In this document: positions 35,301-41,154 of the stretch, piece after piece
Layout: each line of letters opens with the position of its first letter
How positions within the stretch are numbered: position 1 is the stretch's first letter
NCBI GenBank assembly: GCA_963995525.1
Contig: OZ023213.1
Span: forward strand, 21,875,921-21,939,920
Direction of reading: 5' to 3'
DNA: 64,000 bases
Source: Escarpia spicata
Taxonomy: Eukaryota > Annelida > Polychaeta > Sabellida > Siboglinidae
The notes under the pieces: model-generated
What the model saw: only the letters and a program-made list of their open reading frames with translations
What the model was told of the DNA's origin: nothing
Database searches by the model: none
Position numbers and translations under genes: made by a program

Positions 35301-35725
35301 ACCAACTCCTCGACTGCCTCTGTGATATCTCTATCCAAACCATTAGTTTGGGGGGCTGCACCTGCCAAAATTTGCCGCTTCTTGGATGGCTGCAGCTTTT
35401 TAGAGTTACTGTTAGAAACGCGTTTTTGCAGTGACGCGGCATCTTTGCAGCACGTCTCCTCGACTACCGCAGCGCCATCTGGCGTTGTCGACGAAACTTC
35501 AACCGTATCATTCAGAAGTTCTGCCGTAGGCTTATCCCTGAAACTGTTTGAAATGTCGATTTTGCCCGAAACTGTACTGTCTGTGCCAACATCATGTGAC
35601 CTGTCACGCTCTGATTGGCTATCGTCACTGATGCATGGCGGCCGTTTTTTGCGTCGGAACCAGAAGAGCCCGACCAAGGCAGCGAGCGTTGGGATGAAGA
35701 CGAGAATCACTACACGTGTCGCCAT
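17295..35725 (-). CDS. AKAP1: AKAP1: mitochondrial A-kinase anchor protein, KH and Tudor domains
   Basis: Eight coding exons on the minus strand: 35725-35030, 28791-28482, 27577-27441, 26684-26504, 22117-21970, 21100-21033, 19142-19006 and 17354-17295. All are GT-AG, phases are compatible at every junction, and they sum to 1737 nt (578 residues plus stop). Residues 5-22 form a hydrophobic helix followed by FRRKKR, the outer-membrane anchor and targeting signal. Residues 133-143 (DITEAVEELVA) resemble the vertebrate AKAP1 RII-binding helix. A KH domain lies at about 285-352 with a GRNG loop at 301-304. An extended Tudor domain covers about 382-565 (YRAQIV, VDFGGY, SDFTTLPFQA). In the family the protein anchors PKA and binds mRNA at mitochondria. 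It is shorter than human AKAP1 (about 900 residues), mainly in the N-terminal linker. A splice acceptor 9 bp before the ATG implies an upstream untranslated exon that I did not find. Confidence 0.95.
17872..17978 (-). mobile_element. LINE 3'-ORF fragment in AKAP1 intron 7
   Basis: The plus-strand sequence (GATTTTGGGTGCAGCTACAG, then AGAAAGCATGTTTGCTAATT) is a near copy of 26385-26490, which on the minus strand encodes the FSVAAPKIWNRLP motif typical of LINE reverse-transcriptase C-termini. Here it is further degraded. Confidence 0.55.
18005..19040. repeat. 54-bp minisatellite built from AKAP1 exon 7 end plus its splice donor (about 19 copies)
   Basis: On the minus strand each unit reads TTACATCAATCTCTTCCTTA, TAAGAAGAGACCAG, then GTACGACCAAAACACATCTC. 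The first part equals the last coding bases of exon 7 (YINLFLI-S/R-R-DQ) and the second equals its splice donor and early intron. Units nearest the exon keep the closest match, e.g. CTTATCAGCAGAGACCAG|GTACAA. Farther ones become uniform. A few copies are 55 bp, with an extra T. The unit is 18 codons long and phase preserving. Confidence 0.95.
19006..19142 (-). CDS. AKAP1: AKAP1 coding exon 7
   Basis: The acceptor TTATGCCTACAG precedes 19142 and the donor is GACCAG|GTAAGA after 19006. It encodes METFQPEAAAVLEELVHGQ and VPYINLFLISSDQ, matching the FSPEA...LPLIQLWSV region of vertebrate AKAP1. Phase in is 1 and phase out is 0. Its last 30-40 bases and the donor are the parent of the adjoining 54-bp minisatellite. 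Confidence 0.93.
19195..19270. mobile_element. Short TIR element (CAGACACCTAAAA ... TTTTGGTGTCTG)
   Basis: A 76-bp segment bounded by inverted CAGACACCTAAAA and TTTTGGTGTCTG. A second copy lies at 36840-36910 and shares the internal TTCTCAGCTG. This is a MITE-like non-autonomous element in AKAP1 intron 6. Confidence 0.6.
19271..21032. other. AKAP1 intron 6 remainder
   Basis: No exon is seen. Positions about 19745-19790 hold a weak copy of the LINE fragment found at 17872. Positions about 20690-20905 are rich in GTAACGAAGTA / TACTTCGTTAC motifs in both orientations, which look like a degraded inverted-repeat transposon. The 98-codon minus-strand frame at 20288-20584 has no recognisable similarity. 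Confidence 0.4.
21033..21100 (-). CDS. AKAP1: AKAP1 coding exon 6 (68-bp mini-exon)
   Basis: The acceptor CTTTACCCTCTAG precedes 21100 and the donor is AAAGG|GTGAGT after 21033. It encodes SDFTTLPFQAVECYLANL, the strongly conserved SDFxTLPFQ segment after the Tudor core. Phases 2 in and 1 out match both neighbours. It is too short to show as an open frame and was found by translating from the splice sites. Confidence 0.93.
21101..21969. other. AKAP1 intron 5
   Basis: 869 bp of AT-rich intron with no recognisable element. Confidence 0.6.
21970..22117 (-). CDS. AKAP1: AKAP1 coding exon 5 (Tudor core)
   Basis: The acceptor GTTGTTGTTGCCAG precedes 22117 and the donor is ATCAG|GTGAGT after 21970. 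It encodes GVICAAPMYQGWYRAQIV and FVDFGGYMSVHGSILRQI, the Tudor barrel strands carrying the aromatic-cage region. Phase in is 1 and phase out is 2. Confidence 0.96.
22371..23395. repeat. 45-bp minisatellite (about 19 copies) with divergent leading monomers
   Basis: The unit GTGGAGGGTTTTGGTGAGCC followed by TCAAGGGGCTACAAGAATAG and TACAA is repeated from about 22552 to 23395. The stretch 22371-22550 holds four looser copies containing GCAGTTGGAGGTTTTTAGC. Related monomers occur alone at about 220, 980, 12543, 38361, 39550 and 39615, so the array grew from a dispersed repeat. 45 bp equals 15 codons, giving long but meaningless frames on both strands. It lies in AKAP1 intron 4. Confidence 0.93.
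23396..24811. other. AKAP1 intron 4, middle part
   Basis: No exon is seen. A direct duplication of AATACATT(T/C)AACATAATGCATGCCT occurs near 23503 and 23553. Fragments beginning CAGGGCTCGAAGTTGCAACT (24000) and a GAGCACAGCACTCCTAA stretch (24740) look like transposon ends, but I could not pair them. Confidence 0.35.
24812..25045. mobile_element. Palindromic MITE-like element, copy 1
   Basis: About 50-bp terminal inverted repeats: GATATCAGATTAAATTACTT at 24837 pairs with the complement of AAGTAATTTAATCTTATATC at about 24999, plus outer TCAGAATATCAATGTC and GACATCAATTTCTGA. The interior holds GGGGGGTCAGAGGCAGTTT. It shares sequence with the inverted copy at 26817-27021. Confidence 0.75.
25046..26377. 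other. AKAP1 intron 4, 5' part
   Basis: No feature that I can support. The frame at 26029-26271 (minus) is not recognisable. Confidence 0.4.
26378..26503 (-). mobile_element. LINE 3'-ORF fragment abutting AKAP1 exon 4 donor
   Basis: On the minus strand it encodes QRFVPKTKLNIGKRAFSVAA followed by PKIWNRLPIVLKTKRN, the conserved tail of many LINE reverse transcriptases (R-x-FS-x-AAPxxWNxLP). It begins within about 25 bp after the splice donor of exon 4, so the exon frame runs into it. Confidence 0.7.
26504..26684 (-). CDS. AKAP1: AKAP1 coding exon 4 (N-terminal extended Tudor)
   Basis: The acceptor GATTTGTTACAG precedes 26684 and the donor is TTGAAG|GTAACA after 26504. It encodes LSLPEGVTIDVIVSSV and the NHIFVQQPTH motif, which correspond to the LPxGVxVEV and HLFVQQHTH pattern of vertebrate AKAP1. 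Phase in is 0 and phase out is 1. A LINE fragment lies immediately beyond the donor. Confidence 0.95.
26817..27021. mobile_element. Palindromic MITE-like element, copy 2 (inverted)
   Basis: The reverse complement of this segment aligns with 24812-25045: shared GGGATCATCTCAGAAT, GGTCAGAGGCAGTTTTGTCT and ATATTGATATCATCATAT. It lies in AKAP1 intron 3. Confidence 0.65.
27085..27386. repeat. About 70-bp tandem repeat with poly(G) runs (4 copies)
   Basis: The unit is a run of 9-16 Gs, then TAATTTGACCACTTATTCTG and TTTAACAAAGTGGATCATCC, ending TAGCAAGTTGTACATTT, repeated four times. The G-run lengths differ between copies. It ends 55 bp from the splice donor of AKAP1 exon 3. The G-rich strand is the template strand of AKAP1. 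Confidence 0.93.
27441..27577 (-). CDS. AKAP1: AKAP1 coding exon 3 (end of KH, linker)
   Basis: The acceptor CACTGTTTTAG precedes 27577 and the donor is ATGCAG|GTAATT after 27441. It encodes TQKQIDAALEQIKKRF, the C-terminal KH helix, and a linker to the Tudor domain. Phase in is 1 and phase out is 0. Confidence 0.95.
27578..28284. other. AKAP1 intron 2, main part
   Basis: AT-rich intron with no feature seen apart from the dispersed element that follows. Confidence 0.5.
28285..28465. mobile_element. Dispersed element related to the 39-bp array parent
   Basis: It shares long blocks with 11574-11700 (opposite orientation) and with about 36738-36830. It carries repeated GCGAGGT and GTGACC motifs and ends AAAGCGAGGTTCAACTGTA, 16 bp short of the donor of AKAP1 exon 2. 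It is a short non-coding interspersed repeat of unknown class. Confidence 0.6.
28482..28791 (-). CDS. AKAP1: AKAP1 coding exon 2 (KH domain)
   Basis: The acceptor CGGTACCGCCAG precedes GTG 28791 (phase 0) and the donor is GGAAG|GTGAGT (phase 1). The exon reads VSADSGRGS, then a basic Q-rich linker ending TTRRR, then the KH core FDFPSELCGRLIGRNGKN with the invariant GxxG loop. Confidence 0.95.
28792..30794. other. AKAP1 intron 1, 3' part
   Basis: No exon or recognised element. AT-rich, with several A-runs. Confidence 0.45.
30795..31968. repeat. Tandem segmental duplication, each copy containing a 26-bp minisatellite
   Basis: Copy A (about 30795-31417) and copy B (about 31418-31968) share the same left flank (AAGTGATATAATGATAAGAA onward, about 150 bp), a 26-bp array (CATGATCTAGTATGTCCAGG plus GCGTAC) of about 16 and 13 units, and the same right flank (GTATTATGCTGCTTCAGGGA onward). 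The flanks are nearly identical. Within the arrays, GCGTACC, GCGTATC, GTGTATC and ATGGTG variants are interspersed in a different order in each copy. Confidence 0.93.
31969..33985. other. AKAP1 intron 1, middle part
   Basis: AT-rich intron without a supportable feature. The frames seen are short and of low complexity. Confidence 0.45.
33986..34146. mobile_element. MITE with GGGGCCGGTTTCATGAAGCG terminal inverted repeats
   Basis: 161 bp. The left end GGGGCCGGTTTCATGAAGCG pairs with the right end CGCTTCGTGAAACTGGCTCCC, and inner TTAAGAACG/AGAACGTTCTTAA segments pair further. I recall ends of the type GGxGCCGGTTTCA as common in marine-invertebrate genomes, but I did not check this. Confidence 0.85.
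34147..35029. other. AKAP1 intron 1, 5' part
   Basis: No feature seen. The plus-strand frame at 34435-34803 (122 codons) has no recognisable similarity and no supporting splice context. Confidence 0.4.
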
Positions 35726-35734
35726 CTTGTGGCA
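35030..35734 (-). CDS. AKAP1: AKAP1 coding exon 1 (membrane anchor, linker)
   Basis: The acceptor (GCTTTTCTTTGCAG) ends at 35735 and the ATG is 35725-35723, reading MATRVVILVFIPTLAALVGL. The donor is GAG|GTATGT after 35030, phase 0. It encodes residues 1-232, a hydrophobic anchor plus a Ser/Thr/Glu-rich low-complexity linker. The ATG directly precedes the targeting helix, and the frame upstream of the acceptor is intronic, so the start is well supported. Confidence 0.93.
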
Positions 35735-35821
35735 CTGCAAAGAAAAGCAAAAATTTATATTAATATCAACTTGTCATTGTTCTTTGGTTGGCAAAGATAG
35801 GTAATTATAAAAAGCACCGCA

Positions 35822-36180
35822 TTTGACCTTGCCATTGCCCATGCCTGCATTCGCACCCACCACCAAATAAAAAACAGCTTAATCTCCACATGGACAATAA
35901 TGTGATGAAATAAGGTAATAGTAATAGTTTTGAATATTGATTTCATCCAACTGGTGCAACTTTTCAACACGAGTCAAGCACATTAATGAACTGCTGTGCA
36001 TGGTTGACCGTGCCATTGGAGACACCTTCGTGCCTCCATCCCAAATTAAAAACATCTCTACCTACCCTCACACGAACAACACGGACAAATTCGGTACATT
36101 CACACAGTTTCAAATAAGTAGTGATCCAACCAGTGCACGTTTTCATTAATCGAGTACATCGATGAATCGCTGTGCTCCAC
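35822..36180. repeat. Divergent tandem duplication of about 185 bp
   Basis: TGACC(T/G)TGCCATTG occurs at about 35826 and 36004. ATTGATTTCATCCAACTGGTGCAAC-like text and CATTAATGAACTGCTGTGC at 35975 recur as CCAACCAGTGCACGTTTTC and GATGAATCGCTGTGC in the second copy. It lies just upstream of AKAP1 coding exon 1. Confidence 0.65.
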
Positions 36181-36737
36181 AAGAAATTACCCGCTTCCAG
36201 GATGTAACAATATACTCAACAGGTCCAACCAGTTCCTGGCACAGCTCTACCTTCCAGCCGTCTTTTCGACAGCCTATAATACAATTAGGCAGCTAATTAC
36301 ACTGTCAACAGCCAGTCACAACAGAAGATTTGTGTTACCTCCTCTGGCAAGACTACATGATTTATTCCGTTCGCGTCAACCAGAACAGGGTTAACACGTT
36401 TGTATACGCTGATTTTTTGCGTATTTCCTTTTTCCGAAGCCAGCATTTATACCATATGTCGTGATTATTTGGCATATTTGACTGAGTTTTATTTGACGTG
36501 ATTGAACATGCACACTTTTGGATCAGGTTACTGGTAAATGCTCACCTACACAATGTAACTGACTTGTCACTATTTAATTCACCATTAAAACACTATAAAT
36601 AAACGCATTAAAAGAATAGCACGCATGTAATTCACAGTGTGCTGTTTATTTCACCATTCTCAATTACCATAAATATTTAAATTTAGCCTACAAGTGCAAT
36701 AACATGGTCATTTGAACTTTTAAACCACACTGTCAAA

Positions 36738-36830
36738 GTCACCATCAGGACTGGGTCAAAATGACCTTCATAGCGAGGGGACCATATTAGCGGAAGTAAT
36801 TTCCAGCTCTTTACTATTACTGTAATGGCT
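36738..36830. mobile_element. Fragment of the GCGAGGT dispersed element
   Basis: AGGACTGGGTCAAAATGACC with CATAGCGAGGGGACCATATTAGCGG resembles the left part of the element at 28285-28465 in the same orientation. Confidence 0.5.
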
Positions 36831-36839
36831 GAATCCATT

Positions 36840-37210
36840 CAGACACCTAAAATAATTATTCTCAGCTGTTCGAAAACATACAGTAAAAAGAAAAATAATT
36901 TTTGGTGTCCAAAAACATAGCCACTATGTACTGTAGGTATTTGGACACCTATGATTATTAGGTGTCTGAAAAACATAGCCACTATGTACTGTAGGTATTT
37001 GGACACCTATGATTATTAGGTGTCTGAAAAACATAGCCACTATGTACTGTAGGTATTTGGACACCTATGATTCTTAGGTGTCTGAAAACATAGCCACTAT
37101 GTATTGTAGGTATTTGGATACCTATGATTCTTAGGTGTCTGAAAACATAGCCACTATGTACTGTAGGTATTTGGACACCTATGATCCTTAGGTGTCTGAA
37201 AACATAGCTA
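36840..37210. repeat. TIR element with adjoining 58-bp palindromic tandem repeat (5 copies)
   Basis: Positions 36840-36910 are a copy of the 19195-19270 TIR element. From about 36910, a 57-59 bp unit (ACATAGCCACTATGTACTGT, AGGTATTTGGACACCTATGA, TTATTAGGTGTCTGAAA) repeats five times. Each unit contains the inverted pair GGACACCTA...TAGGTGTC, derived from the element ends, so each copy can form a hairpin. Confidence 0.85.
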
Positions 37211-37214
37211 CTAT

Positions 37215-37700
37215 AGGACATGGATATGCTAGAAAGAGTACAGAGGAGAGCGACCAAAATGATACCAAAACTTAGAGATCTTAGTTGCAAAATACGCCTA
37301 AAAAAATGTGGTTCAACAACACTAGAGACCAGGCGATTGAGAGGAGATCAGATAGAAGTGTTTAAAATATTGAATGGTTATGAAAATATTAATAGAATTT
37401 TTGTCAGTTAAGAAAGATAGGACTAGATGACATGTAGGTACATTATTAAAGGAGCAGTGTAGATTAGATATAAGAAAGTTCTCATTTTCACAAAGGACTG
37501 TAAATGAATGGAACAGATTATCTCCTGATTGTGTTGGTGCTAGTAGCATAAATATGTTAAAAAACAAATTGATACATACCTTAAAAGGGTGGGATACACA
37601 TAGATAAAAAGTATTGGACTCTTGATAAGCCAAAAGGCTTCCTTGTCCACCTGCCATCTAGAGTTAATTCTCTGGGTGGCAATCTTATTAAATCTTGTTA
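37215..37700 (+). mobile_element. CR1-like LINE, 5'-truncated relic
   Basis: It encodes LERVQRRATKMIPKLRDLSC, then TTLETRRLRGDQIEVFKILN, the conserved C-terminal region of CR1/L2-type reverse transcriptases. A stop at about 37409 and frame changes follow, then remnants of a WNRLSxDCVxASS-type tail. The 3' end is CTGGGTGGCAATCTTATTAA, shared with 7083-7135. It is inactive. Confidence 0.85.
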
Positions 37701-38440
37701 AAGAGGTATCATCTGAGTGGCCACTTCATTTCATATAATCTCACCTGTAATCACCTGGAGACCTAAGTGCTTGCTATATTGGACTATCACCACCTGCTAA
37801 TACAAAGTTAAACACTCTGCACTGACACCTAGTGTTTGCTGGAGTCTGGCCACCAAACAGTCTGCCTGACTATCGCAAAACAATAATAACAGCCATTATT
37901 GCGTCAGTCAGTCGCAAGAACACTATGTGCACTATGTCTGTCTAATGTGTTGAAGTACTCTGTGCCAGATGCTGTCATGGAAATCGATTGAGCAATTGCG
38001 ATGTTTGTTTATTATGAACAAAAGTAAACATTGTGTTATGCCGACTGGATGCTGCAATAGTAATGTTCACAGTTGCTCAAGCCATGCATGCTTTGAGTTT
38101 AGTACAACTAGACTTAAGTCACACGGCAAGGTTTTGCAATACTAGACTCGAGTAATGATGCAACTTTCATATCTACTCCTGAGTCACAATGCACGGTGTT
38201 GTAAGCAGACTTGAGCCATGGGATTGATAAAACTAGCTGCTGTCTTGCACTAAACTTGGTGTCATGATCTATGTTTATATTCTACTAGAATGGAGTCCCA
38301 AAAATAAAATGTGAACTTTAAGTAACCTCAAACTATATGTCCATCCTTGGGCTGTCCAAATGAACCCTCTTGAGGCTCACCATAAAACTCTAACTGCACC
38401 CTCCACTGGGCCCTCCAGTTGAAGTTATTGAATCCTCTTG
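37701..38440. other. Intergenic, with one dispersed-repeat monomer
   Basis: No gene seen. Positions about 38361-38425 carry reverse-oriented monomers (CTTGAGGCTCACCATAAAAC and TAACTGCACCCTCCA) of the family behind the 45-bp array. Confidence 0.4.
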
Positions 38441-38459
38441 AGACTGACTTACTTACTTA

Positions 38460-39545
38460 GCGGCTCCCTCGTCTTAAGATGCATGAGGCAGTCAAAGCAC
38501 GCCATCCAGATCTGTCAGTCAAAGCACGCCATCCAGATCTGTCAGTCAAAGCACGCCATCCAGATCTGTCAGTCAAAGCACGCCATCCAGTTCTGTCAGT
38601 CAAAGCACGCCATCCAGATCTGTCAGTCAAAGCACGCCATCCAGATCTGTCAGTCAAAGCATGCCATCCAGATCTGTCAGTCAAAGCATGCCATCCAGAT
38701 CTGTCAGTCAAAGCATGCCATCCAGATCTGTCGCTTGCTAGTGTCCTGACATCGCTCCAGCTTTTGTTGACCAGCTGTAGGACGCGGTCAATTGTTTGGC
38801 ACCAGTGCATTCTTTGTCGTCCCCTTTTTCTCTGGCCAGTTGTGGTATTCACCATAGCACTTGTCTGGCAGGTCTAGTAGGTGGGAGCCTTGTGACATGG
38901 CCGAGCCAGCTCATTCATCTTCTGCAGATAGTAGATGATGCCAGGTTGTCCTGATCGTTTCCGGACATCTATATTCGTCGCATGGTCACTCCAGTAAATG
39001 CCCAAGATCTTTCGCAGGCATTTAGTGTTGAATGCATAAATTTTGTTTTTATGGCTTGTTTTAGTTGCCTTGTTTCGCATCCGTATAGGAGGGTTGGTAT
39101 AATGTTTGAGTTATAAAAACGGAGTTTAGATTTCAAGGTAAATTTTGTTTGTCCCAAAATTTCTTCAGCTGGTTGACGGCTGCCGACTCTTTCCCCACTG
39201 CAGTTTAGTTAATGATCAATGATTCCTTGGTTGTTGATGGAGCTGCCAAGGTAGGTGAAGTTTTCGACGTTTCTACTTTTTTCTGTGACATTTGTGGGTG
39301 GTTGGTGCTCCCCAGTCAGCATGTTTTTTGTCTTCTTTTCACTGGTGACAAGTCCCAAGCCATTAGCATACCTGCTGACTGTTTCCCTAAGACATTGTAG
39401 ACCCTGGGTGGAGTCTGAGAGGGCAGCAATGTCATCAGCCAGGTCTGATAAGCACCCCTCCTTGCTCCACCCAATCCCTTCATTGCCTGTGGTTGCTAGC
39501 CGCATGACCCAGTCGATGGCCACAGCAAAGAGAAGGGACACCAGT
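38460..39545 (-). mobile_element. RTE/CFDP2-like LINE relic, 3' half of reverse transcriptase
   Basis: On the minus strand, starting at 39541, it reads MSLLFAVAIDWVMRLATTGN, LSDLADDIAALSD (active-site ADD motif, slightly shortened) and FTYLGSSINN. After frame breaks come LRFYNSNIIPTLLYGCETR, KCLRKILGIYWSDHATN and finally GQRKRGRQRMHW and WSDVRTLASD. Several frame shifts and stops make it non-functional. The last codons have expanded into a 27-bp array at 38488-38735. Confidence 0.88.
38488..38735. repeat. 27-bp minisatellite within LINE C-terminal codons (9 copies)
   Basis: TCAGTCAAAGCACGCCATCC plus AGATCTG repeats nine times, with later copies reading CATGCC. On the LINE coding strand each unit is nine codons (DRSGWHALT), the DRxxWRxLv motif that ends many RTE-type ORFs. 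The last copy rejoins the ORF end (ASCILRRGSR). Confidence 0.95.
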
Positions 39546-40559
39546 CATCTTCCTCTTGAGGTCCACCACAAAACTCCAACTGCATCCTCTTGGCACATCC
39601 ACAGCACTGCACCTACTTGAGGCTCACCACAATTCTAACTGCATCATAAACCCTACAATCCTGGAGATATTCTTATTTTCTGGGAGGGGGAGAGTTCAAA
39701 CCAGGGTAGTTGGCACACGTGGTATACCTGTCATTGTGCGAATTATAGTGTGCAGACTTGTGTTTAATCTGGTTCCCAAATCCGTCCCAAGAGGTGCTTC
39801 ATAATCTATGCAATGTGTCACTATATAAGAGTGGCGCCACATGGTGGGCTGGGGACCAATATAACCTATGCTTGTTGAAATAAGCCAATAGTTGCACCCT
39901 CTGTGGGTAAGTTGGTACACCAATGTTTCCGTATAATTCACCCGATAGGTGGCAGAAAGACAGAGTATTTATCACCAATGTCGTCAGTAAATATCTCTAA
40001 ACAACTACCACTTTTTAAAATGCACTGCCAGTTGGTCGATCAAAAGCCAATAGTCTAAGGAAGTAACGAACACAGAAAGACGCAAGTGGACCTCAGCACG
40101 TGGAAGGGGGGATACACCTACAACGATCCAACATTAACTAATTAATGTACAGATTGTCGAGCGTCAAGTAACACAATGCAATACAGAACATTAACAACTT
40201 GTCATAATAGAACACACACAATACTGATGTCTTAATGCCTTCTATGTCCACCTACTTAGCAACCAATAGAGCTTTGTGATAGACCAAAAGCAAGCTCCTC
40301 TATTAGTCTGGCAGTAAATGAAGCCTCGTCACAGAGCAGACAGTTTACTGTGATAACATCAAAGGTTACCTTCTGCTCACTGATATAATGACAGTGGCTA
40401 CAGACAATGCCATGAAAGACTCTGCCTGCAGAATAGTATTACTCACAGTGAATAGTGGGGCAATGATCCACCGCAAAAATTAGGTTATCGCTAGCTTCGC
40501 TTTATTCCATACAGGAAGTGCTGGGGTGTTATAACCAGTTTGCCAGTTTACTGTACATG
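39546..40559. other. Intergenic with dispersed-repeat monomers
   Basis: Positions 39548-39640 hold two more reverse-oriented monomers of the 45-bp array family. I see nothing else supportable. Confidence 0.4.
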
Positions 40560-41147
40560 CAGGGCTCCCTACTTAAGAAAAGCAATATCTGTAATGATCC
40601 CCCTCACACCACCCCAAGGTACACTTGGTTGCCAACCCAGTCTTTTGCCTGAAATAGCCCCAGTCATACACCACATTCCCAGTGCCTGGGAATAATAATT
40701 ATTGTTACATAAAGAAGTAACTTGATCAGTATATACTTTGTTTCAACAGATTATGTTGCTACACGCATCAAAGGGATGCTCGTTTTGCAACATCCAATAA
40801 GTTAAATTGTATTAGCAATCATTGTCAAGCTGCCGGCTGTCAAGTTACAACACTGTATGTATACAAGTACAGCATTGAGCGACTGTCAACTTCCTGACTT
40901 CCTAGGACTTAGTAATCCTGACTTCATAATCCTGTGTAGTTAGCATTTACCGATAAAGTGTAACAAGTGAATGATGACATTTTCTTCAGGGCATCTGGAG
41001 GGCAATACGTATAGATTGAGCTGTCCTACAATGTGTATTATTTTGGATATTTTTACTTCTGTAGTGAAGTGGCAGTTTCCGTAATGCTTTAATCTGAGGT
41101 TAACTTCCGTAATGATTACGGAAAATATGTAATGGTAGGCAGCCCTG
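40560..41147. mobile_element. Non-autonomous hAT-like DNA transposon with target-site duplication
   Basis: 588 bp bounded by CAGGGCTCCCTAC on the left and GTAGGCAGCCCTG on the right (12 of 13 positions inverted). It is flanked directly by GTACATG (40553-40559 and 41148-41154). CAGGG...CCCTG ends with a 7-8 bp duplication are characteristic of the hAT superfamily. The right end has subterminal CCGTAATGATTACGG motifs. No transposase frame is present. Confidence 0.82.
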
Positions 41148-41154
41148 GTACATG

